Source of the DNA: JAEZBP01 sp963832725
GTDB taxonomy: Bacteria; Myxococcota_A; Polyangia; Polyangiales; Sandaracinaceae
Assembly: GCA_963832725.1 (NCBI GenBank)
Contig: CAWHVG010000005.1
Span: forward strand, 620,001 to 684,000
Length of the DNA stretch: 64,000 nt
Direction of reading: 5' to 3'
In this document: piece by piece, positions 1 through 9,729 of the stretch
Position numbering within the stretch: the first letter of the stretch is position 1
Layout of the letters: every line of letters starts with the position of its first letter
Notes under the pieces: model-generated
What the model was told of the DNA's origin: nothing
What the model saw: the letters and a program-made list of their open reading frames with translations, nothing else
The model's database searches: none
Made by a program: the position numbers and the translations under genes

Positions 1-2463
1 GGCGCCGCCGCTCCGCCCTCGGCCAAGAGCGTCGCGCCCATCTGCACCACGTTCAGCGGGTTGCGCAGGTCGTGGGAGACCACCGCCAGCACCTCCTCGC
101 GCCGCCTGATCGCTTCTTGCGCCGAGCGGTAGAGCCGCGCGTTCTCCAGCGCGAGCGCGGCCCGCTGGGCGAGCTCCTCCGCGACCTCGAGATCGATCTC
201 GTCGTGCAGGCGGCGCGCGTCGTCGCTCCCCAACGTGATCGTGCCGAGCACCCGACCGGCCACGCGCATCGGAACGCAGATGTACGAGCGCAGCTCGAGC
301 CGCCGGAGCATCGCCAGGTGCTCCTCACCGGATGCGTACTCGCGCAGAATCTCGTCCGTCATCTCGGGGATCCACACGGCCTCCCCGGTGCGAGACACCT
401 GACGCGAAATGCTCTTGTGGGGCGCCGTCGGAAAGCGCTCCTCCAGCTCGCGGACCAGCTTCTTCTTCATGGGGTCGCGATGCTCGAATCGTGACCCGTC
501 GCAGCGTCCCGTCGTCGTTGAGGAGATCGATCGCGCACCAGTCGGAGAGGCGCTCGATGCAGAGCTGCGCGATGGATCGGAGCGTCGCGTCGACGTCCAG
601 CGACTCGGCGAGGCGGCGGCTGGCATCCGCCAAGAAGTGATGACGGCCCTCGGCGCGCCGGCGGTCGGTCAGGTCGCGCGTGACCATGGCGAAACCCCGA
701 ATCTCGCCCTCGTCGCAGGTGAGCCGCGTCAGAGTCACGTTGGCCCAGAAGCGGCTCCCGTCCTTGCGGATCCGCCAACCCTCGTCCTCCGCGTGACCGA
801 CCGTCCGCGCCTCGGCGAAGAAACGCCCCGGTCGACCGGCTCGGACGTCCTCGACCGGATAGAACGTCGCGATGTGTCGGCCGAGCGCCTCGCTCTCCTC
901 CCAACCGGTCATCCGCACCGCGCCCGCGGTCCAGCTCTCCACGCGACCCGACGAGTCGAGGAGGACCATGGAGTAGTCCTGAACCTGCTCGACGATGAGT
1001 CGGAAGCGCTCCTCGGCCTGACGCACGCGGTGCTCGTCCTCGGCTCGTTCAATCGTGGCCGAGATGATGTTGGCCATGCTCTCCAGGAACGCGACGTCGT
1101 CGGCGGTGAACGTGCGATGCCGCCGCGTGTGGACCCCGAGCACGCCGAACGCACGTTCCTTCGCCCCGTGCGCGCGGATGACGACGGTGATCCCGCTGAC
1201 CGCGCCGTGATCGAGCAGCACGCGCGCGCCGGCGAAGCGCGTCTCGGAGCGGAGGTCGTCGACGATGACGGGGCATCGGGCCGCGAGCGTGTAGCCCGCC
1301 TGCGAGCCTGGCCCCGCGTCCACCCGCACCGTGCCCACCACGCCCGGTCCGAACCCCACGCCCGCGCGGAGCAAGAGCGTGTGCTCGAACTGGTCGAGCT
1401 CCAACACTTTCGCCATCTCCACGTCGAGAGTGGCGGAGATGGTCTCGACCGCATCCTCGAAGACCTCGTCCAGCCGGGCCGCCTGCAGCGCGTGCCAGCC
1501 GAAGTCCGCGACCGCGCGCTGCTGCCGCGCCCGCAGCTCCGCCGCCTCGTGCAACATCGCGCGGTGGATCGCACCCGCCGCCCGCGCCGCCATGGCGCCG
1601 AAGATCTGCTGGTCGGGGCGGGTGAACCCGAACGTCGTCAGCGAGCCCATGCACGCGACACCGAGCAGCTCCCCCTCCTCAATCAGCGGGACACCGTAGA
1701 GCGCTCGGACGACGTCGCGCCGCGGGCACTCCGGTCGGACCAGGGGATCGTGCGCGGCATCCTCGACCTGCAACGGGGCGCGGGTGGCGGCGATCCGACC
1801 CGAGAACCCCTCGCCGATCGGTAGCGAGAAGCCTGCCACCTCGCCGCGAAATCCGACCGACGCACGCAGACAGAGCTCGCCGTCCTCGACCAGCAGGATC
1901 GACGCCGTGTCCGCCGCCGACGTCGTCTCGACGAACGCTTCCAGCAAGCGGCGCAGCAAATCGTCGAGGGAGAGACTCTCCAGAGCGGCCGCCCCGATCC
2001 GATCGAGCGACTGGAGCCAACGATCGCGCGCCGCGGCGTAGGCGGCCACCGATCCGGCGACCACGTCGTCGAGCGCCTCGTCCAAGACGCGCAGCGCGCC
2101 GAGCGAGGGCACCTCGCCTTCCCGATCGAGAAGATCCACGATCGCGCAACGGAGGAGCGCGTGCTCCCGGACGATCTCGCCGATCGGAAAACCTTGGGCG
2201 AGCCGCATCGTCGCGTGCGCCTCCGCGAGATCGCGGGGCGCCGGCACGTCCTCCCCGGAGCCCGTGCCGTCCACGATGTCGGCGACCCGCGCGAGCAAGG
2301 GCGGGAGATGATCGATGAGCGCGGCCGAGCCGAGCCCCTCGGCCCCTCGGAGCCCCGTCGCTCGGGCCGCCCAGCTCGCCACGATCTCGTTCGTTCGAGC
2401 GCGAATGAACGCCGCGAGCGCTGCCATGCTCGCATCGCCGCTCACGAGAAACGTCCTAGGCAC
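1..2463 (-). CDS. Multi-sensor histidine kinase (RsbRD-like N-domain, GAF, PAS, HisKA), 3' end beyond window, one frameshift
   Basis: Cytoplasmic sensor kinase read leftward from a GTG. Order of parts: an RsbRD-like helical N-domain (about residues 8-145), a GAF domain (170-305), a second GAF (320-475), a PAS domain (482-595, with the usual ERFRLIVEQVQDYSMVLLD start), then a third GAF that begins near 605. The original frame stops at 325, but the protein clearly continues in another frame: EHRDPMKKKLVRELEERFP, more GAF sequence, ENARLYRS and the phosphoacceptor H-box VVSHDLRNPLN near position 70. The switch lies at about 484-490, where ACGATTCGAG is read instead of the in-frame ACGATCGAG. The ATPase domain lies outside the window. 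No transmembrane segment is seen, so the ligand is probably intracellular. Domain calls are firm; the signal is unknown. Confidence 0.85.
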
Positions 2464-2915
2464 GCGGCCAGGGTCAGTCCAGCGCTACGGCATCCGCCCG
2501 CGGCTTCGGCAAACTAGTGCGGAGATCCGACCGGTAGAGGGGGAGATGGCGCCGGACCGGCGTTTCAGGGCAAGGCGCTCGGACGAGTCGATGCTTTTGC
2601 ATCGGCGAGGAGGAGCAACGCCGCCCTGGAGCGTCGGGACAAGCCAGGTCCCCTTCTACGGGATGGATCCCGCACTAGAGGAAAGGGCGGGCGGCCCGTC
2701 GTTCACACGTCAGGTGGGGGAGAGCGGGAGCGACGGGCCGCCTGTAGCGCCCGAAGGGCCGACTAGCCCCCCTTCGGGGTCCGCCAAGGGGTACGCGCGA
2801 AAATGGATGAGCGACGCCAGCGCGACGGACGCCGAACACCTCGAGATGCGGCGTCGGTGGACGAGGCCTCCGCGCTGCGGACTCCTCACGCCGCGTGGGC
2901 GATTAGGTCTCCCCC
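2464..2915. other. Divergent intergenic region with hairpins
   Basis: About 450 bp between two outward-facing kinase genes, so it must hold both promoters. It contains a perfect 12-bp inverted repeat, GGCGGCCCGTCG at 2690-2701 and its complement at 2731-2742, and a small CGATGC-TTTT-GCATCG hairpin near 2588-2603. No convincing coding frame or RNA family is visible. Confidence 0.4.
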
Positions 2916-4412
2916 GTGGCTACCACCGCGGCCGTGGGGCGAGCCCGACCGGTCCGCCGCCGACCTCAACCGCCCAGCTTGCGGAACCTCGCCATCGCGA
3001 CCTTCGCGACCGGTGCCCTGCTCGCGATTGGGATGGCGGTGGCGTGGATCGCCTCCACACGGACGATGCACCACGCCGTGCAGGCCCTCGTCCTCGACAG
3101 CGAGCGCAACGCCGAGCTCGCCGGGGTCGAGTCGTCACTCCTCCGCTACAACCGCATCAGCAACCTGGTCGTCGGCAGCCACGATCCGGTGCTCGTAGAG
3201 CAACGGGACAACGCGTTCGCCGCCATCCAGGCCCACCTCGACGGCGCCGCGGGGCTCTCCCAGTCGCCGAGCGACCAGGCGGAGGTCGCCGTCCTGCGCG
3301 CCGAGATCGCGAGCTACGTGGAGACCCGGTCCCAGCTGGACGACGCCGGGCTCCCCCTCGAGCGCATCGTCCAAGAGACCCGTGAGAGCCTCGGCGTGCC
3401 GCTGGACGGCATCGCGGAGATGCGGACGCAATACACGCGCGCGCTCCGGGCCTCGGAAACGAGCACGGCGGCGGTGAGCCGGCGCGCGACCATGGGCGGC
3501 GGGATCGGGATCGTGGTGGTGTTCATCAGCCTCTTGATCCTCCTCCTGGGCATCCGCGGCTGGGTCATCCTCCCGCTCGGGCGGATCGTCGCGTCCTTGG
3601 ACGCGCTGCGGGAGAAGGGGCCACCGGCACGCGCCCCCCAGGAGGGTCCCGAGGAGATCCGTCGCATCGCCGAGGTGCTGAACGAGACCACCCGCGCGCT
3701 CGCCGACCAGCGCAAGCAGCAGCTCACGTTCATCGCCGGCGTGGCCCACGACCTTCGGAACCCCCTGAGCGGGCTCAAGATCACCGTCGACCTGCTGCAC
3801 GATCTCGAGCCCTCGCTGGCCTCGCGCGAGTCCGGGGCGCGAGCGCTCGGCGTGCTCCGGCGCAACATCGATCGTCTCACGCGCATGGTGGACGACCTCC
3901 TCGACACCAGCCGCATCGAAGCCGGCGGGGTCGCGCTCTGCTTCGAGGACGGCGTCGACCTGCGGGAAGCCGCCCGCAGCGCGGTGGAGCTCTACGGCGG
4001 AACCTCGCCTCGGCACGCCGTGCGCCTCGAGGTCCCCGAAGCCCCCGTCACGATCCGCGCGGACCCGACCAGGCTCGATCAGGTGGTCGGCAACCTGGTC
4101 TCGAACGCGATCAAGTACTCACCCGACGGCGGCGACATCGTGGTGCGAGTCGAGAAGAGGGGCGCCGACGCCATCCTCGCAGTGTGTGACCGCGGCGTCG
4201 GCATCCCGCCCGAGGAGCACGCCCGCATCTTCGAGCCTTTCCGTCGCGCGGGTCGCGCGGCCGACCTGGCTCCGGGCGCCGGCCTGGGGCTCTCCGTGGT
4301 GCGACGGATCGTCGAAGCGCACGGCGGGCACGTGGAGCTCCAGAGCGCTCCCGAGCGCGGCTCCGAGTTCCGCATCGTGCTGCCCTCGTCCTCCGAGCCC
4401 CGCGAGGAGTGA
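2916..4412 (+). CDS. Membrane-bound sensor histidine kinase
   Basis: A 498-residue inner-membrane kinase with GTG start. A first membrane segment (about 25-45), a periplasmic helical sensor region (46-190, resembling four-helix-bundle ligand-binding domains), a second membrane segment (about 193-214) and a short HAMP-like linker precede the HisKA domain, whose phosphorylated His sits in VAHDLRNPLSG near residue 278. The ATPase domain shows the N box (NLVSNAIKYSP), the G1 box (DRGVGIP) and the G2 box (GAGLGLSVVRRIVEAHGG). The receiver protein starting 130 bp downstream on the same strand is a plausible partner, an inference from position. Nothing indicates the signal sensed. Confidence 0.9.
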   Translation: MATTAAVGRARPVRRRPQPPSLRNLAIATFATGALLAIGMAVAWIASTRTMHHAVQALVLDSERNAELAGVESSLLRYNRISNLVVGSHDPVLVEQRDNAFAAIQAHLDGAAGLSQSPSDQAEVAVLRAEIASYVETRSQLDDAGLPLERIVQETRESLGVPLDGIAEMRTQYTRALRASETSTAAVSRRATMGGGIGIVVVFISLLILLLGIRGWVILPLGRIVASLDALREKGPPARAPQEGPEEIRRIAEVLNETTRALADQRKQQLTFIAGVAHDLRNPLSGLKITVDLLHDLEPSLASRESGARALGVLRRNIDRLTRMVDDLLDTSRIEAGGVALCFEDGVDLREAARSAVELYGGTSPRHAVRLEVPEAPVTIRADPTRLDQVVGNLVSNAIKYSPDGGDIVVRVEKRGADAILAVCDRGVGIPPEEHARIFEPFRRAGRAADLAPGAGLGLSVVRRIVEAHGGHVELQSAPERGSEFRIVLPSSSEPREE

Positions 4413-4544
4413 GCCGGGGTCCTCGTTCTTGGCCGTTCACGAACGACCATGGTCACGGCCCGGTGGGGACTAGGAGTAGGGCGCACCACGCTCTCGATCG
4501 AGCTGCCGCGCCTGCGCGATGCACGACCTCGAACCGGAGAGACC

Positions 4545-4937
4545 ATGACCGTCGACGCGCGAGAGGAGCACGAGCATTCCGTCATGGTGGTCGAGGACGA
4601 CCAGGATTTGCGGGAGATCGTCGCCGACGTGTTGAGCGGGCACGGCTACCGCACATCCTGCGCAGTCAACGGAGAAGACGCGCTGCGCTTGCTCCACGCC
4701 GGGGCGCCTCCCTGTGTCATCTTGCTCGACTTGATGATGCCCGTGATGGACGGTTGGACCTTTCGCGAGCGCCAGCTGGCGGAGCCCGGCCTACGGGACA
4801 TCCCGGTCATCGTCCTCACCGCGCACGCCGACGCGAGCCAGGTCGGCGAGGAGCTCTCCGCCGCCGCGTTCCTCGCGAAGCCGGTCGCGCTCGCGTCGCT
4901 GCTCTCCGCCGTGGAGCGCGTCTGCAAGCGCGAGTGA
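4545..4937 (+). CDS. Single-domain response regulator
   Basis: A 130-residue protein made only of a CheY-like receiver domain. The acidic pair EDD, the phosphoacceptor Asp in LLDLMMPVMDG, the conserved Thr in VLTAH and the Lys in AKPV are all present. There is no output domain, so it should act by protein contact or phosphotransfer. The ATG at 4545 is chosen because CGGAGAG lies just upstream; a longer in-frame extension back to 4449 has no support. It follows a membrane histidine kinase on the same strand, its likeliest phosphodonor. Confidence 0.88.
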   Translation: MTVDAREEHEHSVMVVEDDQDLREIVADVLSGHGYRTSCAVNGEDALRLLHAGAPPCVILLDLMMPVMDGWTFRERQLAEPGLRDIPVIVLTAHADASQVGEELSAAAFLAKPVALASLLSAVERVCKRE

Positions 4938-5026
4938 GGCCTCTTGGCTCGTGATTTCACGAACAACGGAACACGACCCGCGAGATCGAGCTCCTGCTGG
5001 ATGTGCGAGGCGGAAAGGGTGATGGG

Positions 5027-5410
5027 CTACTCGGTCGGGCCGGAGCCGGGCGGCTCGAGCCCCTCGAGCTGGGTCTCGCCCCCACCGATCAGCTTGAACT
5101 TCGGCGACCGCGCCCTCGGATCCCCGTAGCGGTTGACGAACTTGTTCCAGTTCGACGCGCACGCGGCCGCGAGCTGAAAGAAGACGTCCGGCGTCATGCG
5201 CACGCTGCTGACGATCTTCGCTTTCGGGGGCTGATCGCGCGGCACGCCGCCGCGGCCCGCGAAGGGCGAGAACTCCGTGAGCAGGAGCGCGAACTCGCGC
5301 TGCGAGCTCAGGATCTGGGCGCCGTTCGCGTAGAGGGGGGAGGGCTCGTCGGACCAGTCGAGCTCGATGACGACCTCACCGGGCTCGCGCGCTTCGTTCT
5401 CGTTCGCCAT
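5027..5410 (-). CDS. DUF3467 family protein
   Basis: A 127-residue soluble protein matching the small DUF3467 family: a strand motif around VVIELDWSDEPSPLYANGAQIL followed by REFALLLTEF and a helical MTPDVFFQLAAACASNWNKFVNRYG segment, where the family alternates strands and a helix. The molecular function of the family is not established. The ATG at 5410 gives the expected short N-terminus. Expression is opposite to the response regulator; the neighbours give no hint of role. Confidence 0.75.
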   Translation of the reverse strand: MANENEAREPGEVVIELDWSDEPSPLYANGAQILSSQREFALLLTEFSPFAGRGGVPRDQPPKAKIVSSVRMTPDVFFQLAAACASNWNKFVNRYGDPRARSPKFKLIGGGETQLEGLEPPGSGPTE

Positions 5411-5487
5411 GCGGCGCCAGTATCACGCACGCTGAGCCGCGAGCAACGCGCGGGGTTCGCTTCGTTCGAGGGCGCGGGGCTTTCGCT

Positions 5488-5635
5488 CGTTCGAGGCTCG
5501 GCTGCAGGTCGTTCGAGGCTCGGCTGCAGGTGCACGACACGTCAACGGGCCACCCGAGTCGTCGCTGGCGAGTCGCTCGCTGCGCGAGTGGCGCCATGGC
5601 TCCGGTCGCTGCTCGCTCGCTGCGCGAGTGGCGCC
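5488..5635. repeat. Two short direct-repeat pairs in the spacer before the AlaX gene
   Basis: A 22-bp unit beginning CGTTCGAGGCTCGG is repeated back to back at 5488-5509 and 5510-5531. A second 23-bp unit beginning TCGCTCGCTGCGCG occurs at 5573-5595 and 5613-5635. The spacer lies between two leftward genes and codes for nothing recognisable. Confidence 0.8.
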
Positions 5636-5640
5636 TCAGT

Positions 5641-6816
5641 TCAGTGCGCCGACAGCGCTTCGCGTGCGAGGGAGACGAAGTCGATGCCCGCCGGCAGACG
5701 GCCCTGCGCGAGCTGCGGGCGCCCGCCGCCACGGCCGCCCGCCGCTTGCGCCAGCGCTTTCAATACCGCCCCGGCGCTCACGCTCGAGTCCGGTCCGCGC
5801 GCGATCACGACGTGGACGCCCTCCGGCTCCGGGGCGGCCAGCGCCACCACCCGATCACCCTCCGCCAAGCGCTCGGCGATGGCGCGCAGGAGCGTCGCGT
5901 CGGCACCCTCCACCACCTCCACGATCGGGCCCGCCGCACGGGCGAGGCGCGCCGCCCAGGACGACGCCAGCGCTGCCCGCAGCGCGCCCGCTTCCTCGCG
6001 CGCGGCGTCGAGCTTGCCGCGGAGCTTGTCGACGATGTCGCTCACCTCGGGCGGTGCGCACTTCAGCTCCGCCGCCACCCGCCTCGAGGCATCCGACTCC
6101 TCCACCAAGAGCCGCCGCGCCCGCGGCCCAGCCGCGAAGGTGATCCGCGTTCCACCTTTGTAGCGCTCGACACCCTGCACCCAGACCAGCTCGATCTGCG
6201 CCGTGTGCGTGCAGTGCGTCCCGCCGCAGGGCGTGATGTCGAAGCCCTCGATGTCGACCACCCGCACCCGATCCGTCTCGGGGGGCGGCTTGCGGAGCGA
6301 GAGCCGCGCGAGCTCCGCCTCGTCCGGGAAGTGCTGGCGCACCGGGCGGTCCTCGTCGATGAGCGCGTTCACCCTCGCCTCGGCCCGCCGCGCGTCCTCG
6401 AGGCTCAGCCCGTCGCGATCGACGTCGATGGTGCAGGCACGCTCCCCGAGCCGGCTCGACACCGTCACCGCCGAGAGCTCGTCGAGGAGCGCGCGGGAGA
6501 GCGCGTGCTGCCCGGTGTGGAGCGCCATGTGCTCTCTCCGGCGCATCTCGTCGATCGATCCCGACACCACCACGCCCACCTCGGGCGGCGCGCCCTCGAG
6601 CACGTGGTGGATCACCCCTTCCGCGTCGAGCTGCACGTCGACGATCGGTCGCCCGCCGAGCTCCCCGCGGTCGGACATCTGCCCGCCCGACTCCGGGTAG
6701 AAGCGCGTCCGCTCGAGGATCACCGAAGGCCGGCCTGCGTGCTCGCCGTGGCCCACCACCTTCGCCTCGAACGAGAGGAGCAGCGGGTCGTCGTAGTGGA
6801 TCCGCTCGGTCTTCAC
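5641..6816 (-). CDS. Alanyl-tRNA editing protein, AlaX long form with DHHA1-like C-terminus
   Basis: A 391-residue stand-alone editing hydrolase that removes Ser or Gly from mischarged tRNA-Ala. It has the N-terminal beta-barrel (about 1-95, ending in RTRFYPESGGQMSDRG), the zinc-binding editing domain with HTGQH near residue 117 and CGGTHCTHT near residue 210, and a C-terminal DHHA1-like region with the Gly-rich tail GGRGGGRPQLAQG. This is the AlaRS editing half plus C-Ala without the synthetase core. The GTG start at 6816 overlaps the stop of the upstream gene as GTGA, so translation is probably coupled. The longer open frame upstream is the neighbour's shadow. Confidence 0.9.
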   Translation of the reverse strand: MKTERIHYDDPLLLSFEAKVVGHGEHAGRPSVILERTRFYPESGGQMSDRGELGGRPIVDVQLDAEGVIHHVLEGAPPEVGVVVSGSIDEMRRREHMALHTGQHALSRALLDELSAVTVSSRLGERACTIDVDRDGLSLEDARRAEARVNALIDEDRPVRQHFPDEAELARLSLRKPPPETDRVRVVDIEGFDITPCGGTHCTHTAQIELVWVQGVERYKGGTRITFAAGPRARRLLVEESDASRRVAAELKCAPPEVSDIVDKLRGKLDAAREEAGALRAALASSWAARLARAAGPIVEVVEGADATLLRAIAERLAEGDRVVALAAPEPEGVHVVIARGPDSSVSAGAVLKALAQAAGGRGGGRPQLAQGRLPAGIDFVSLAREALSAH

Positions 6817-7526
6817 GCCACCCGGCTCCGGCGGCGCGAGCGCACCAGATCGAGGAGCGGCGCGATCCCCTCCCGCAGCTCGAGCAGCACCCAGTTCCGG
6901 TCGTGCGACGCGGTAGCGGCGACCAGGTTGCGGCCGAAGGGCAGGTCTGCGCCCCACACCACGCAGGCGGTGGTCGAAGGGAGCGCCTGTGCGGCCGTCA
7001 AGAGTCGGCTCGGCGCGATGGCGGGAAAGTCCGACGCGTCGATCAGATAGACGGGCGGCGGATCGTCCGCGAGCGCCCGCTGCAGCCCCTCGTGGCTGCT
7101 GACCGTGAAGGGCGCGGCCCGCCGCTCCCCGAGCGCGATGGCCAGACGCTGCTCGAACCCGCGGCCCGCGGCGGCGATCAAGATCGGCACCGCGCGATCG
7201 GCCGTCGGGAAGGCCGTCGTCGCCTCCTCCGGTCGCGTCTCGGCGGCGAGCTCGTCCAGCGGCACCTCCTGCGTGTCGAGCGCATCGTAGGCGGGCGCCA
7301 GCTCCTCCTCGATCCGGTCGCAGAGCGCGTCCGCGGACTCGTCACCGAGCTCGCGCACCAACACGGCGCGGAGCGGGCCACGCACCACCTCGCGCAGCTC
7401 CTCGCCGGTCTGCGGGACGCGGCTTCCGGCCGCGTTCAGGGCTTCGAAGAGGATGCTCGAGGCGCGGCGCGTATCCAGCACCTCCTCGAGCCTCCGGCGC
7501 AACACACGGGTAGGTGCCTCCGACAC
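6813..7526 (-). CDS. Conserved-looking protein of unknown function, coupled to the AlaX gene
   Basis: A 237-residue soluble protein starting with GTG. The N-terminal half (about 1-100) is helical and acidic (RRRLEEVLDTRRASSILFEALNAAG). The C-terminal half (about 110-230) looks like an alpha/beta receiver-like fold (VPILIAAAGRGFEQRLAIALG, VYLIDASDFPAI, ACVVWGADLPFG), a pseudo-receiver without an obvious phosphorylation triad. The stop codon overlaps the AlaX start, so the two should be made together. I do not recognise the family; a regulatory role is only inferred from the receiver-like appearance. Confidence 0.7.
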   Translation of the reverse strand: MSEAPTRVLRRRLEEVLDTRRASSILFEALNAAGSRVPQTGEELREVVRGPLRAVLVRELGDESADALCDRIEEELAPAYDALDTQEVPLDELAAETRPEEATTAFPTADRAVPILIAAAGRGFEQRLAIALGERRAAPFTVSSHEGLQRALADDPPPVYLIDASDFPAIAPSRLLTAAQALPSTTACVVWGADLPFGRNLVAATASHDRNWVLLELREGIAPLLDLVRSRRRSRVA

Positions 7527-8104
7527 GGGGCGGCATGGTAGCAGCCTCGGCCCGCCGCGTCGTACGGCGAGAGCGCAATCGTCCGCGGAACTGGAGTCGC
7601 CGCCCGAGCCGGAGCGCCGTCGCTCGCGCCGATGGCGGAGAGAACGTCACCCGATTCGAATCGTATGTGCACCCGGCGTGGTCGCGCCTCCGCGGACCGG
7701 GCGCGGTCGCAGCCGCGCCGAGGGCGAGCACGAACGCGAGTGACACCAGCCTTGTCCGCATGACCCCGACGACGCCCCGCCTGGGAAGACGGTTCGCGCT
7801 CGACGCGCGTCGAAGGAGTTCGCGTAGCATCGGGCCAGCAGCGAAGCGTCTGGCGCCGGCTCACGTGGCAGCAACGCTGGCCCGCGTTCCCTCCGTCCGC
7901 GCCACTCGACCCCAGTTCGCGCCAAGGGATGGATGGGGCGCGCTCTGGCGGTCGGGGTCCAGCCCGAACTCTTTCGTTGGGAGCCGGGATGCGCCGATTC
8001 GAGCACCCGCGCCCCGCCGATTTCGACCACAGCGCAATTCGCTCGCGCGCTGACTCTTCGGTCGACGCGGGGGACTTGGCGGAGCGGATGACGTATATCT
8101 GCGC
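7527..8104. other. Intergenic region, possible remnant of a secreted peptide
   Basis: About 580 bp between divergent genes. On the minus strand an ATG at 7761 begins a signal-peptide-like stretch (RTRLVSLAFVLALGAAATA), but the frame then becomes arginine-rich and unconvincing; a one-base shift would end it at 7647. Given the number of frameshifts in this window it may be the start of a damaged short secreted protein. Nothing else is recognisable apart from the upstream region of the kinase gene. Confidence 0.3.
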
Positions 8105-9594
8105 GTGCTGGTGGCCCGGGCAGTGGAACCGTCCCTCGGCCCGCCGACGCCCGGTGAGGTGCTCGGCGGGCGTTTCCGCGTCGAGCGCGAGATCGGCGCC
8201 GGCGGGATGGGATCGGTGTACGCGGCGACCGATCTCGACGAGCGGCGCGCGGGTGGCGCTCAAGTTGATGCGCTCGGAGCTGGCGGGCGACGCGCGGGCC
8301 GCCGAGCGCTTCCGGCGGGAAGGCGCGGCGCTGGCGGCGATCCACCACCCGGCGGTCGTGCAGATCCGCGAGGTCGGCGAGCTGCCGGACGGCGCGCTCT
8401 TTCTGGCCATGGAGCTGCTGGAGGGCGAGACCCTCTCGGCGCGCCTGGCCCGGAAGGGGCCGATGAGCCCGCTCGAGCTCTTGCCGATCGTGCGCGGCCT
8501 GGCCGACGGCCTCACCGCCGCCCACGCGGGCGGGATCATCCACCGCGACATCAAGCCGTCCAACATCCACCTGCCCGATCCCGCCGTGCTGGCTCACGCG
8601 GCTCAAACGGGCGGCGTCGCCCCGGTGAAGCTCGTCGACTTCGGCGTGGCGCGGGTGCGCGGCTTCTCCAAGATGACCAGCAGCGGGCTCGCGATCGGCA
8701 CCGTCCGCTACATGGCGCCCGAGCAGCTCACCGGCGCCGCCGTCGACGAGCGGGCCGACGTCTACGCGCTCGGCGTGGTCCTCTACGAAGCGCTGGCGGG
8801 CGAGCATCCCTTCGAGCGCACGGCGGGCGAGGATTCTGATCGGCTCCATCCTGGTCGGCCGGGCCACGCCGCTCTCCTCGCTGCGCCCGGACCTGCCGCC
8901 GGCGCTGACCCAGGTCGTGCACCGGGCCATGGCGCGGATCGCCACGGAGCGTTTTCCGTCCGCGGGCGCGCTGGCCGAGGCCTTTCAGCGGGCCGTCGCC
9001 GACCCGCACGCGAACCCCTTCGCGGAGGCGAGCACCCAGCTCGCGCCGGCTTCTCCATCTTCGGTTCGCCCGCCTTCGGTCCGCCCGCCCAGCTCCGAAC
9101 CGGCCGCGTTCGCGCCGACCCTGCCGGCGACACCGCAGCGGGTCGAAGTGCGCACGCCGGTGGACTCGGGGGTGCGCCGCAAGAAGCGCTCGCTGCGCCC
9201 GCCGGTGTGGCTCTTCTTACCGCTCTTGGTCGGCGTCTGTTTGGTTCCGAGCCTGGGCGTGGCCGGGTTCGCGGGCTGCTCGAGCTGGATGACCGACGTC
9301 CAGCTCCGGGTGGCGCTGCAGACCGTGCGGAGCGCGGTCGAGGAGCAGCACGCGCCGGAGCTCGGCGCCGAGCTCGATCAGCTCGAAGCCCTCCACCGCG
9401 CCGACCGCGTCAACCTCATCGCGGCCGCCGCCCTCAACGCGCGCGTCCAGCACGCCCTCCGCACCCATGAAGACATCGACGCCGAGGAGCTGCCGTGGGT
9501 GATGGAGGTCGTCCGCGACATCGTCGCCCACCACGGCGAGTACGACCTCGACCAATACTCGAAGATGACCCACGAGATCCGCGGCGGAAGCTGA
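8105..9594 (+). CDS. Membrane-anchored Ser/Thr protein kinase (two frameshifts)
   Basis: A Hanks-type kinase split over two frames. GTG start at 8105 gives GGRFRVEREIGAGGMGSVYAATDLDE (glycine loop); after a shift at 8251-8253 (GGG where GG fits) the frame continues through VALKLMRSE (catalytic Lys), HRDIKPSN (catalytic loop), DFGVARVRG and GTVRYMAPEQL (activation segment). A second shift at 8833-8836, reading GATTCTG instead of GATCTG, restores IGSILVGRATPLSSLRPDLPPAL and the kinase end. A proline-rich linker, one membrane segment (WLFLPLLVGVCLVPSLGVAG) and a short helical outer domain of about 100 residues follow. All catalytic residues are present, so the gene is probably functional and the shifts technical. 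Confidence 0.85.
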
Positions 9595-9729
9595 GAGCTT
9601 CGGCAGATCGCGTCCGATTCGCGCGCCGGAGAATCCTCCCACGGCCGCGCAGGCCCCGATCGAGCCGTGGAGAGCGCCAAGACGCCCCCACGGTGCTCGC
9701 GCCGCGGTCGGAGAGCGCCAAAAGCGCCG

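Noticed and set aside
409..1824. Long plus-strand frame opposite the multi-sensor kinase
   Set aside because: Shadow of the minus-strand kinase; no motif and unlikely composition.
2315..3385. Plus-strand frame running through the kinase start region
   Set aside because: Arg/Pro-rich, overlaps two genuine kinase genes in other frames.
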